17,812 nucleotides of DNA from Veillonella sp. (GTDB lineage Bacteria > Bacillota > Negativicutes > Veillonellales > Veillonellaceae), in contig NZ_DXLG01000029.1 of assembly GCF_019414865.1 (NCBI RefSeq), forward strand, positions 1 to 17,812, read 5' to 3'. Position 1 is the first letter of the stretch. Each line of letters starts with the position of its first letter. A program made the translations under genes and the position numbers. The notes beneath the pieces were generated by a model that saw nothing but the letters and a program-made list of their open reading frames with translations, was not told where the DNA came from and ran no database searches. This document shows positions 1 to 7,688 of the stretch, one piece after another.

Positions 1-76
1 TATTTTTTATACCAACTGTTTTCTTTGCCGAGTATATACTTATCAAGCGGACTTTAATATTAGTAAAACTTATGCA

Positions 77-1324
77 TTATAATTTGCCAAGACGTTTCAT
101 AGCATTATAAATTTTTTCAGCAAGGCCTGTCATTTGGAATTTAGGAATGCCACATGCTGCAACGCGAATACCGTTAGCTAGAGCAATAACATAAATATGC
201 TCTTTCTTCAATTCTTCACAGATAGCATTAGCAGAATCTGTAGGAATTGTAATGAAGAAACCGCCACGGTATGGTAACATTGGAAGGCCAACTTGTGCAG
301 CCTCTTGTTTGAAGATATCAGCACGATCGCGAATCAATTGATAGTAGCTATTGCGTTCAGCTTCATATTCTTTAAACTTAGCTGGATCAGCCACAATATT
401 AGCCATTGTACGCATTGCTGGACGACAAATATTAGACCATGTAGCACGGCTAGTAGATTTGTTGATTTCTAAGAATTCATCAGCAATTTCTTCGTCATCA
501 GAAATACCAATCAAAGCCCCTACACGTTGACCATACATAGTGAAGCCTTTAGACAAGCTATAGCAAACACATGTAAGGATTTCTTTTGGCAAATGACTAA
601 ATTTACTAAAGAATGCGCGAACCTCTTCTTTATCACCAGAATAATCAAGGTAAGCCACATCAATACCGATGATCACATTATTGCGACCAATAGCAACGAG
701 TTCTTTTAAGAAGTTAAGAATGGATTCCCAGTCTTTATCTTCAATTGAGTAGCCTGTTGGGTTATTACCAGGTGTATTAAACAAAATTACCACATTTGTT
801 TGTTTAGCAGCTAATTCATTTACACGATTTTGGAACGCTTCATGGTTAAAGTTATTATGTTCATCAAATAAAGAATACGTAACAAGTGTACGACCTACAT
901 CACTGCAAATTACTCGATAGGCCCCCCAGTACCAATCAGCAGTCAACACTTCATCACCAGGTTCTGTGTAGTTATGAACTAAGTGATGAATACCGCCAGT
1001 ACCACCTGCAGTAGCGATACTACGGATATGACCTTCTGGACGAGATTGTCCAAAGCATTCTTTCTCTGCAGCAGCAAGGAACTCAGGTACACCTGCGATT
1101 GGTGCATAGCCAATATGTTCAGAGTCAGGAAGACTTAAATATTCATCTTTAACGGTTTTAAGGAATACTAATTTACCATCTTCATCATGAATCGCACCTA
1201 ATGTACCGTTAACAACGTTCTCACGACCATTTTCTTTAGCATCAGCTTGGGCTTGGCCAGCAGTTACAAAGATTACATCTTTAAGTTTTTTCCCTTTTGC
1301 ATGCTTTGCAGCAACACTTGTCAT
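77..1324 (-). CDS. PLP-dependent class I aminotransferase (aspartate/aromatic type)
   Basis: A 415-residue fold-type I aminotransferase, expected to be cytosolic and to move amino groups between an amino acid and a 2-oxo acid using pyridoxal phosphate. The residues line up closely with aspartate aminotransferase: NNPTG at 187-191, D222 and Y225 (IDVAY), the Schiff-base lysine K259 in SLSKG, R267 and R387. R293, in an R-A-x-W-S-N context, matches the arginine that binds the substrate side-chain carboxylate in aspartate and aromatic aminotransferases. An aspartate or aromatic substrate is therefore likely, but the two cannot be separated by eye. The ATG is preceded by AGGATGG at a suitable distance, and the length is normal for the family. 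It is transcribed alone, with a candidate promoter at 1365-1393. No terminator hairpin is visible in the 76 bases downstream. Confidence 0.9.
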   Translation of the reverse strand: MTSVAAKHAKGKKLKDVIFVTAGQAQADAKENGRENVVNGTLGAIHDEDGKLVFLKTVKDEYLSLPDSEHIGYAPIAGVPEFLAAAEKECFGQSRPEGHIRSIATAGGTGGIHHLVHNYTEPGDEVLTADWYWGAYRVICSDVGRTLVTYSLFDEHNNFNHEAFQNRVNELAAKQTNVVILFNTPGNNPTGYSIEDKDWESILNFLKELVAIGRNNVIIGIDVAYLDYSGDKEEVRAFFSKFSHLPKEILTCVCYSLSKGFTMYGQRVGALIGISDDEEIADEFLEINKSTSRATWSNICRPAMRTMANIVADPAKFKEYEAERNSYYQLIRDRADIFKQEAAQVGLPMLPYRGGFFITIPTDSANAICEELKKEHIYVIALANGIRVAACGIPKFQMTGLAEKIYNAMKRLGKL

Positions 1325-1364
1325 AACTTACACCATCCTATCTAAAATGAATTATTACATATTT

Positions 1365-1393
1365 ATCATACCTAAACTTATTTAATTATACAA
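1365..1393 (-). promoter_or_regulatory. Candidate sigma-70-type promoter of the aminotransferase gene
   Basis: On the minus strand TTGTAT (1388-1393), a 17-base spacer and TATGAT (1365-1370) form a good match to a -35/-10 pair, about 40 bases before the aminotransferase ATG. An overlapping alternative -10 (TATAAT, within TTGTATAAT) has no clear -35. The gap 1325-1585 is otherwise AT-rich with no gene. Confidence 0.5.
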
Positions 1394-1468
1394 TGAGTAT
1401 TTAGAAAATATATTGTATACATAAGAAATAGTACTAATTGCAAGCTGATTTATAATAAAATTAAGGTA

Positions 1469-1493
1469 TATAGGATATATACAATATCCTATA
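1469..1493. repeat. AT-rich inverted repeat between the omp terminator and the aminotransferase promoter
   Basis: Perfect 10-bp arms (tataggatat at 1469-1478 and atatcctata at 1484-1493) are separated by 5 bases. Neither strand has a T-run right after it, so it does not look like a standard terminator. It lies upstream of the candidate aminotransferase promoter and could be a protein-binding site or chance structure in AT-rich DNA. Confidence 0.45.
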
Positions 1494-1546
1494 CAAAATA
1501 AATTTATAAATAACATCCCTACAGGTATCCATTTTTATAAACGTAC

Positions 1547-1577
1547 AAAAAAAAGACCACTCATTAGAGTGGTCTTT
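1547..1577 (-). terminator. Rho-independent terminator of the beta-barrel protein gene
   Basis: An 11-bp perfect stem (AAAGACCACTC at 1552-1562 with GAGTGGTCTTT at 1567-1577) closes a 4-base loop. On the minus strand it is followed by a run of eight T (1547-1554, which overlaps the base of the stem). It starts 8 bases after the stop codon of the outer-membrane protein gene. On the plus strand no T-run follows, so the orientation is clear. Confidence 0.93.
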
Positions 1578-1585
1578 AGATATCC

Positions 1586-2155
1586 TTAGAAGGAGTAGCC
1601 TACACCAGCGTGTAAACCTTTTGCAGTTTTATCGTTATTATTTACGCTATATTTATCATAGCCATAGTATACGTTCAAGTCTACATCAGGGCGAACTTCA
1701 TATTGAGCACCTACTTGGTAAGTTTGCTTAATATCATTACCCCAACCAGCTTTAGCAAAGCCGTTAACTTTTTCTGTCAATGGTACATGACCAATAACAC
1801 CTGCTTGGAAACCCAATTCAGTATCATTTGTACGAATTGCAGTACCAGCACCATATACGTTTACGTTTGGATGCACTTTATAAACCAATGCTAATTGATG
1901 ATCTTTAATGTCGCCATTTTTTGCATTCAATTTATCATAGGAATATTGTACAGCTGTTTTATTGGAAAGGTCGTGTTGCAAAGAAACACCGAAACCATCG
2001 TTGCTATTGCCGCCACCTTTAGATACATGTTGTTTAAATGCATAATCAGCTTGTACTTTAGTGGAACCGTCGCTAATTTTTGTTACAGGTGCTGCTGCGA
2101 ATGCGCTACCTGCTACAACTGTAGCTGCTAGAGTTAATAATACTAATTTCTTCAT
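1586..2155 (-). CDS. Small outer-membrane beta-barrel protein
   Basis: This 189-residue protein has a classic Sec signal peptide: MKK, a hydrophobic core (residues 4-16) and an A-F-A cleavage site near residue 20. The mature part of about 168 residues is a series of alternating, aromatic-rich stretches of 8-12 residues separated by short polar turns, enough for roughly 8-10 transmembrane strands. It ends in G-Y-S-F; a terminal Phe after a beta strand is the usual signal for outer-membrane insertion by the BAM machinery. I recognise the general porin-like/OMP_b-brl type but no named family, and pore activity cannot be read from the sequence. A strong AGGAGGT lies 5 bases before the ATG. It follows ftsZ by 81 bases with no terminator between them, so some read-through from ftsZ is possible, and it has its own strong terminator. 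Confidence 0.88.
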   Translation of the reverse strand: MKKLVLLTLAATVVAGSAFAAAPVTKISDGSTKVQADYAFKQHVSKGGGNSNDGFGVSLQHDLSNKTAVQYSYDKLNAKNGDIKDHQLALVYKVHPNVNVYGAGTAIRTNDTELGFQAGVIGHVPLTEKVNGFAKAGWGNDIKQTYQVGAQYEVRPDVDLNVYYGYDKYSVNNNDKTAKGLHAGVGYSF

Positions 2156-2170
2156 TTGTACCTCCTATAC

Positions 2171-2188
2171 ACATATCTCAAGATATGT
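2171..2188 (-). promoter_or_regulatory. Inverted repeat in the leader of the beta-barrel gene
   Basis: ACATATCT and AGATATGT, perfect 8-bp arms around a 2-base centre, end about 7 bases upstream of the AGGAGGT ribosome-binding site on the coding strand. It could be an operator or a small leader hairpin affecting translation. No T-run follows, so it is not a terminator for ftsZ. Confidence 0.4.
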
Positions 2189-2219
2189 CTTACTAAGTTA
2201 CTTATTTACGAATGTTTTG

Positions 2220-2248
2220 ATTATACACTCTATAAATTAGCGTTTCAT
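2220..2248 (-). promoter_or_regulatory. Possible promoter of the beta-barrel gene
   Basis: A consensus -10, TATAAT (2220-2225, minus strand), lies about 65 bases before the start codon. At 17 bases spacing the -35 position reads ATGAAA, a poor match, and overlaps the last codons of ftsZ. The call rests on the -10 alone. Confidence 0.35.
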
Positions 2249-3277
2249 GAATACAGGGATATCAGGGATACCACTGTTTGTTGTTGTAGTGGATGCTGGA
2301 CGAGATGTAGTAGTTGTTTTACCGAATTCTGGTACGCTTTTTGCATTAGAATTAAAGCCAGTTGCTACAACAGTAATTTGAACTTTATCGCCCAAGCTTT
2401 CATCGATAACAGAACCGAAGATGATATTTGCATCAGGATCGGCTGCTTCAGAAATAATTTCAGCTGCTTCGTTGATTTCAAACAAGCTCAAGTTTGCACT
2501 ACCAGAAATGTTAAGCAAGATGCCTTTAGCACCATCAATGGAAGTTTCCAACAATGGGCTATTGATAGCCATTTTAGCAGCGTCTGCAGCGCGGTTTTCA
2601 CCTTCGCCAATACCAATACCCATCAAAGCTTCGCCTTGTTCAGTCATGATAGTTTTAACGTCTGCAAAGTCAAGGTTGATTAAACCAGGAACTTGGATCA
2701 AATCGGAAATGCCTTTGATACCTTGACGAAGAACGTCATCAGCTGTGCGGAATGCATCGCTCAAAGAACATTTTTTATCTACTACTTGTAACAATTTATC
2801 ATTAGGAATAACGATGATTGTATCAACTTTTTGAGTCAAGAACTCAATGCCTTTTTCTGCTTGTGCACGACGACGTTTACCTTCAAATGCGAAAGGTTTA
2901 GTTACAACGCCTACTGTTAATGCACCGATTTCTTTAGCACATTCAGCTACGATTGGAGCAGCACCAGTACCAGTACCACCGCCCATACCAGCAGTTACGA
3001 ATACCATATCAGCACCTTCAAGGGCTTTAATGATTTCTTCACGGCTTTCTTGAGCTGCTTCTTCACCGATTTGTGGGTTAGCGCCTGCGCCAAGACCTTT
3101 AGTAACTTTTTCACCGATTTGAATTGTTACATCCGCTTTAGACAATTCAAGTACTTGGCTTTCTGTATTAGCAGACAAGAATTGAACACCTTTAAGATCG
3201 CTATCTACCATGCGATTAACAGCGTTATTACCGCCACCACCAACACCGATAACTTTAATATTTGCAAAATCAGACAT
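2237..3277 (-). CDS. ftsZ: Cell division GTPase FtsZ
   Basis: Tubulin-like GTPase of 346 residues that polymerises into the cytokinetic Z-ring. Nucleotide-binding GVGGGGNNAVNRM spans 11-23, the tubulin signature GGGTGTG is at 99-105, and the T7 catalytic loop NLDFADVK is at 201-208. The C-terminal linker is short and rich in Thr and Ser (about 311-336). The protein ends in the conserved tail peptide IPDIPVFMKR (337-346), which in other bacteria docks FtsA, SepF or other partners. The start has a strong AGAGGAGGAA site. It is the last gene of the dcw cluster, set apart from sbp by 138 AT-rich bases, so independent transcription is likely. The ftsA gene that usually precedes ftsZ is not present, yet the tail peptide is intact; another partner such as SepF could serve as membrane anchor (inference). 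Confidence 0.98.
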   Translation of the reverse strand: MSDFANIKVIGVGGGGNNAVNRMVDSDLKGVQFLSANTESQVLELSKADVTIQIGEKVTKGLGAGANPQIGEEAAQESREEIIKALEGADMVFVTAGMGGGTGTGAAPIVAECAKEIGALTVGVVTKPFAFEGKRRRAQAEKGIEFLTQKVDTIIVIPNDKLLQVVDKKCSLSDAFRTADDVLRQGIKGISDLIQVPGLINLDFADVKTIMTEQGEALMGIGIGEGENRAADAAKMAINSPLLETSIDGAKGILLNISGSANLSLFEINEAAEIISEAADPDANIIFGSVIDESLGDKVQITVVATGFNSNAKSVPEFGKTTTTSRPASTTTTNSGIPDIPVFMKR

Positions 3278-3367
3278 TGAACTTCCTCCTCTTATCGTTA
3301 TCTATTGTATCAATATACGTCCCAATGTATCGATTTATATACTGACTATCTTATAACAATTACATTT

Positions 3368-3396
3368 ATTTTACACTAAAATTTAAAAACTTTCCA
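3368..3396 (-). promoter_or_regulatory. Possible promoter in the sbp-ftsZ gap
   Basis: On the minus strand TGGAAA (3391-3396), 17 bases and TAAAAT (3368-3373) make a plausible but imperfect promoter about 90 bases before the ftsZ ATG. The gap 3278-3415 is the longest within the cluster and holds no ORF of note. Other AT-rich hexamers there could serve instead. Confidence 0.35.
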
Positions 3397-3415
3397 CTAT
3401 ATAGAATGTGATTTA

Positions 3416-3760
3416 TTAGAACCGCTTAGTCATAATTATCTTGCGTATAGCGCCTACATTAATAAACACACGTAACCCAAACCCAATGAGGGCCACATAA
3501 TATAGATTAATGCCTATTAAATCACCAACATATACAAGAATAACAGCTAACACCATATTTGAAAAGAACCCAATTACAAAGTTACTAAGATCAAAGGTTC
3601 TTTCTAGTGCCGCTCGACTGCCGCCGAATACGGCATCTAATGCCGCTAGGACAGCTACGGATGTATAGTTCGAGTAACTAATAGGGATATGAAGCGGTGC
3701 TACCCATCCTAAGGTAGCCCCTATGATTAGGCCAATGATGGCAAAGATATAGATGTTCAT
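3416..3760 (-). CDS. sbp: Small basic protein Sbp (DUF1290 family membrane protein)
   Basis: A 114-residue integral membrane protein with about three to four hydrophobic segments (roughly 3-20, 35-47, 60-78 and 86-103) and a basic C-terminus (RKIIMTKRF). Size, the motif region around LDAVFGGSRAALE (41-53) and position match the DUF1290 small basic protein found beside the division genes in Bacillus and other Firmicutes. Its biochemical role is unknown. The ATG overlaps the stop of the upstream DUF881 gene by 4 bases (ATGA), which indicates translational coupling, and a strong AGGAGGT lies 5 bases upstream. This is probably the last gene of the long operon before the ftsZ gap. Confidence 0.9.
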   Translation of the reverse strand: MNIYIFAIIGLIIGATLGWVAPLHIPISYSNYTSVAVLAALDAVFGGSRAALERTFDLSNFVIGFFSNMVLAVILVYVGDLIGINLYYVALIGFGLRVFINVGAIRKIIMTKRF

Positions 3761-4452
3761 TCTTTACCTCCTAACTCATTAGGCTTCATATGTTCCTCTC
3801 TAAAGGTACCTGTGAAAGCAGGAATCGCTACATCCTCTTCTTGCTTTATAGTTACCTTTATCCCCCAATGTTTAAGCGAATCTACTACACCACCACGCAT
3901 AGTTAGCGCCGAATTTAATGTCTTTGGATCTCCAATAGCTTTTACCGTAAAAGGAGCACCAAAGACCTTACCATTTACAGTAATAGTTGGTCCTGAACAT
4001 CGTATTTCAGACGTTCCTATAAGGCGTTGATCATTAATAGCTATCGCTTCAGCCCCACCAGCACGTAATTCATTGACAATCCTAAGAATATCTTCATCAT
4101 GAATTACATACAAATTGGGATTTTCACCACTTTGAACAGGCTTTAAGCTATCTTCAATCAACACGCTAACACCTGGACCTTTAACATTTGTTAAAGCCGC
4201 TTTCATCATAAGCTGTTCATCAGCTTTACCGTCACCATTAGCACCAGATTTTTTTAGTGATTCAATTTGCTTTAATAAAGCATCCCGTTCACTCTGGGCC
4301 TCTCGCAATTGTACTGCTAAATCACCAGCCCGTTGTAAGCGAATATTTTCTTCTATATTATCTTGAGTCATCTTATATTGGGTTACCACCATGAACCCCA
4401 ATATACAGCTGACTATGGCAATTGCCCACCGTTCGTGTCTCACGACAATCAT
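3757..4452 (-). CDS. DUF881 family protein (YlxW/YlxX-like)
   Basis: A 231-residue bitopic membrane protein: an N-terminal transmembrane helix (about 8-25), a coiled coil (about 28-68), a polar Gly/Asp linker, then a DUF881 core (about 90-205) with the typical NVKGPGVSVLIEDS start and the A-I-A-I-N-D-Q-R segment at 136-143. The core should lie outside the cytoplasmic membrane. Bacillus has related genes (ylxW and ylxX) in the same place, between divIB/ftsQ and sbp. The function is not established; the conserved neighbourhood suggests a link to division or wall synthesis. It starts 28 bases after ftsQ with a modest AAAGG site and overlaps sbp by ATGA. Confidence 0.88.
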   Translation of the reverse strand: MIVVRHERWAIAIVSCILGFMVVTQYKMTQDNIEENIRLQRAGDLAVQLREAQSERDALLKQIESLKKSGANGDGKADEQLMMKAALTNVKGPGVSVLIEDSLKPVQSGENPNLYVIHDEDILRIVNELRAGGAEAIAINDQRLIGTSEIRCSGPTITVNGKVFGAPFTVKAIGDPKTLNSALTMRGGVVDSLKHWGIKVTIKQEEDVAIPAFTGTFREEHMKPNELGGKE

Positions 4453-4480
4453 CTACCTTTTATTTTCAACATGACCTAAT

Positions 4481-5335
4481 TTATCTTGTTTTTGTCTCAT
4501 CTTTCTTAGTAGATGAATTTTCTGTAGTCGGTGCTCCATTTTGATGTTTTTTGCCTTCTGGCATCACATCGGTTTTAATGTACGGTGACGAAACATTTAC
4601 ATCGATATACTGTACATTACCATGAGTCTTTTTAATATCTTGTAACATTGACTGAGTTAGCTCTGCTTTTTTAGCTAAGTCTTTGCCATCTCCCAGTCGA
4701 ATCTGTACACCTGAAACAGTATATGCCATTATTGCATCAGGATCTCCGATATTAACCTCCGCAATATTCTTGAATGTCTCCTCATCAAGTGAGTTCAAAT
4801 ATTCAAGAGCAGCCAATATCGGCTTATCTACCACTGTATCTCCTAAGAGTATATTTCCAGCTTTCACACCAGAAATCATAGGCACAGATGTATCTTGAAT
4901 AGCAGGCTCTGATGCAATCACCTGACCTTTACCATCAAGGGTCAAATATCCAAACTGAGCTGGTACAACTGCAACAGCCTTGCGTTCCACCACATTTACC
5001 ACCATTGTAAGTGGCAACTGATAGCTAATTTGAGCCTCTTCGACACGTAAGTCTTTCGACAATCTAGTTTTTAATTTTTCTGTACTAATTTGCAATATAT
5101 TAACAGGTTCATGTATATCACCTGCTACCATTACATCTTGTACAGTTACCTTATCCGATCCAGTAACTTTTAAGGATCCAAAAGGAATAGGTAGTGTAAA
5201 CAACCCCACCAACACGAGAGTAACTGCACCACCGATTTTTAACACTCGTTTTCTAAATACAGCCCGTTCATCACGAACAGGTGTAGAAGACTGCATCTCC
5301 CCAGAGTTGGATGGATGGTTTTGCTTATCATCCAT
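4481..5335 (-). CDS. ftsQ: Cell division protein FtsQ/DivIB
   Basis: A 284-residue divisome protein with the family layout: a cytoplasmic N-tail (1-30), one transmembrane helix (about 32-52), a POTRA domain (about 53-122, beginning FGSLKVTGSDKVT) and the FtsQ/DivIB beta domain (about 124-250). The last 30 residues are polar, Lys/Thr/Glu-rich and probably disordered. In other bacteria FtsQ forms a complex with FtsL and FtsB/DivIC on the outer face of the inner membrane and regulates septal wall synthesis. An AAGGAG site lies 7 bases before the ATG. It follows ddl by 27 bases and precedes the DUF881 gene by 28 bases, as in Firmicutes clusters. Confidence 0.93.
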   Translation of the reverse strand: MDDKQNHPSNSGEMQSSTPVRDERAVFRKRVLKIGGAVTLVLVGLFTLPIPFGSLKVTGSDKVTVQDVMVAGDIHEPVNILQISTEKLKTRLSKDLRVEEAQISYQLPLTMVVNVVERKAVAVVPAQFGYLTLDGKGQVIASEPAIQDTSVPMISGVKAGNILLGDTVVDKPILAALEYLNSLDEETFKNIAEVNIGDPDAIMAYTVSGVQIRLGDGKDLAKKAELTQSMLQDIKKTHGNVQYIDVNVSSPYIKTDVMPEGKKHQNGAPTTENSSTKKDETKTR

Positions 5336-5362
5336 AGTTAACTCCTTATCTTCTATTAGCCC

Positions 5363-6295
5363 TTAAAATTTCCCTATACTAGCTGTTAATAGAATTTTTT
5401 CACATAATGTTGGGAAGTCGATTCCCATTTCTTTAGCTGCTTTTGGTACTAAAGACGTTGCTGTCATACCAGGCACAGTGTTATATTCAAGAACATACAT
5501 CTTATCGGCATGATCTGTCATAACATCAACACGAATAACCCCACTGCCTTGTACTTCGCGATATACAAGTTCCCCAATGCGTTGCATTTCAGCAGTCATT
5601 TCTTCACTAATAGGTGCTGGTACTAAATACTCGGTAGCACCTACAGTATACTTACTCTTGTAGTCATATTCACCAGAATGTGGACGAATTTCAATAACAG
5701 ACAAAGCTTTACCATCTAAAACAGATACGGTAAATTCACGACCATCAAGGAATTGTTCTACCACGAGAATAGGGTCATATTTGAGAGCTTCCGTTACAGC
5801 CTCTTCTAACTGAGCTTCATCGCGGACGATAGTAACCCCAATACTAGAACCTTGAGTGGCAGATTTCACAACTACTGGAATTGTAAAATCTTTACGGATA
5901 TGTTCAATAATAGCCTCTGCAGATTCAAGATTACCATTGAAGGACTCGGAAGCCGCCGTAGGAATATTGGCACCTTTAAACACATCTTTACTTACTTTTT
6001 TATTCATCCCTACTGCATGAGCCATAATACCAGACCCAGTGTATGGAATTTCAGCCATTTCTAATAAGCCTTGTAATGCACCGTCTTCACCATAACGGCC
6101 GTGAATGGCATTAAATACTACTTCACCACCGAGGGCTTCAATATCTTTTAAAACAGTACGTGGATTAAGTTCTAATGTTTGAGCATTATAACCTTTGCTT
6201 TCAAGTGCTTCCGCAATAGCAGCACCAGTACGGCGAGATACTTCAGCCTCTTTGGAAGGACCACCCATCAATACGATTATTTTTTTATCTTTCAT
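5363..6295 (-). CDS. ddl: D-alanine--D-alanine ligase
   Basis: ATP-grasp ligase of 310 residues that makes the D-Ala-D-Ala dipeptide added by MurF. Visible landmarks are E16 in the N-terminal D-Ala site, HGRYGEDG at 65-72, the ATP-grasp segment around TQGSSIGV (147-154), R255 and D257, and E270/N272 in EYNTVPGMT. The omega-loop pair K215-Y216 falls at the same numbers as in E. coli DdlB. Tyr at this place is associated with D-Ala-D-Ala rather than D-Ala-D-lactate products, so a vancomycin-sensitive-type ligase is predicted. The start codon overlaps the murC stop by 4 bases (ATGA), with GGAGGAAGG upstream. ddl lies between murC and ftsQ, where Firmicutes clusters often carry murB. Confidence 0.97.
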   Translation of the reverse strand: MKDKKIIVLMGGPSKEAEVSRRTGAAIAEALESKGYNAQTLELNPRTVLKDIEALGGEVVFNAIHGRYGEDGALQGLLEMAEIPYTGSGIMAHAVGMNKKVSKDVFKGANIPTAASESFNGNLESAEAIIEHIRKDFTIPVVVKSATQGSSIGVTIVRDEAQLEEAVTEALKYDPILVVEQFLDGREFTVSVLDGKALSVIEIRPHSGEYDYKSKYTVGATEYLVPAPISEEMTAEMQRIGELVYREVQGSGVIRVDVMTDHADKMYVLEYNTVPGMTATSLVPKAAKEMGIDFPTLCEKILLTASIGKF

Positions 6296-7674
6296 TGTAA
6301 GCCTTCCTCCAATATAGCTAATAATTTTGGTCCATATTGATTAATAGAACCTGCACCCATAGTGATAACCAAGTCATTAGGTCTCACGACTTTAGCTAAT
6401 ACTTCAGGTAAATCGTCAACAGACGGCACATAATTTATATCTTGACCTGTAGCCGCTTTAATAGCATTTGGAATCGTATGTCCATCAATACCAGGGATTG
6501 GATCTTCGCCAGAGCTATAAATATCTGTCATATATACTTCATCAGCACTTGTGAAAGCAGTGGCAAATTCATCCTTTAGTAAGCTAGTACGAGTAAAGCG
6601 ATGTGGTTGGAATACACAGATAACACGATGTTTTTCTAACTCTTTTGCGGCTTTCAACGTAGCTTTAATCTCTGTAGGATGATGAGCATAGTCATCAACA
6701 ACCCATACACCGGCTACATGGCCTTTCGTTTCAAAACGGCGTTTTGCACCGATAAATTTACCTAAGCCCTTAGTGATGATACGTGTTTCTACACCACAGC
6801 AATCATGAGCCACAATAAAGGCGGCCAAGGAATTCAATACATTATGTTCACCAGGAACACGCAAGCGAATACGCTCAATATTTACACCCTTATGATATAC
6901 ATCATAAACCAATGTAGAGTCTACATAATGAATATTTTTAGCTACATAATCATTATTATCGCTTAAGCCATATGTAATGAAGTTACGATTTACACGACTC
7001 ATAACGTAGCGAATATTTTCATTATCACCACATACGATTGCTTTGCCAGATTCTGGTAATGTTTCTACGAACTCACAGAATGCATTTAGCAAGTTATCCA
7101 TCGTTTTGTAATGATCCATATGATCATCTTCAATATTAGTAATAACAATGGTGTGTGGACGTAGTTTCAAGAAAGAACCATCACTTTCATCTGCTTCTAC
7201 TACAGAGAAATGGCCTTTACCAAGGCAACTACTACCTTTTAAATAATCTACTTCACCACCAATAATAACTGTTGGATCAGCGTCTGCTTCTACTAAAATT
7301 TGACCAATCATGGAAGTAGTAGAAGTTTTACCGTGTGCGCCGGCTACTGCAATGCCATCTGTTACGTCTAACACAGCTTTTACAATATCGGAACGGTGCA
7401 AAATTGTAATTCCTTGTTCTTTTGCCGCTACAATTTCAGGATTATCTTCACGAATAGCTGTAGAACGCACTACAGCATCTACGCCATTTACATACTCTTT
7501 ATTATGACCAATATGAACGGTAGCGCCCATACTTCTGAACTTTTCAATAACTGCAGATTCAGTTACATCTGAACCAGATACATCATAACCTTTTTGAATT
7601 AAAATATTCGCTATAGCACGCATGCCAGACCCACCTATACCAATAAGGTGAATCTTATGAATACCGTCTAACAT
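6292..7674 (-). CDS. murC: UDP-N-acetylmuramate--L-alanine ligase
   Basis: Cytosolic Mur ligase of 460 residues that adds L-Ala to UDP-MurNAc, the first step of stem-peptide assembly. The N-terminal UDP-binding Rossmann domain starts IHLIGIGGSGM (8-18). The ATP P-loop GAHGKTSTT (112-120) has the H typical of MurC. EADESDGSF (160-168) and N180 with H185 (TNIEDDHMDHY) form the central-domain active site. A C-terminal domain with DDYAHHPTEIKAT is present. Length is typical. AAGGAGAGG lies before the ATG, 14 bases separate it from murG, and it shares ATGA with ddl downstream. Confidence 0.98.
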   Translation of the reverse strand: MLDGIHKIHLIGIGGSGMRAIANILIQKGYDVSGSDVTESAVIEKFRSMGATVHIGHNKEYVNGVDAVVRSTAIREDNPEIVAAKEQGITILHRSDIVKAVLDVTDGIAVAGAHGKTSTTSMIGQILVEADADPTVIIGGEVDYLKGSSCLGKGHFSVVEADESDGSFLKLRPHTIVITNIEDDHMDHYKTMDNLLNAFCEFVETLPESGKAIVCGDNENIRYVMSRVNRNFITYGLSDNNDYVAKNIHYVDSTLVYDVYHKGVNIERIRLRVPGEHNVLNSLAAFIVAHDCCGVETRIITKGLGKFIGAKRRFETKGHVAGVWVVDDYAHHPTEIKATLKAAKELEKHRVICVFQPHRFTRTSLLKDEFATAFTSADEVYMTDIYSSGEDPIPGIDGHTIPNAIKAATGQDINYVPSVDDLPEVLAKVVRPNDLVITMGAGSINQYGPKLLAILEEGLQ

Positions 7675-7688
7675 AAAACCTCTCCTTG

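Noticed and set aside
1..76. Possible terminator after the aminotransferase gene
   Set aside because: Only a short palindrome (agtatatact at 31-40) is visible and no GC-containing stem with a T-run on the minus strand; any terminator would lie beyond the window.
2421..2726. Plus-strand ORF of 101 codons opposite ftsZ
   Set aside because: It lies wholly inside the well-supported ftsZ gene in antisense, with no family resemblance and no start signals.
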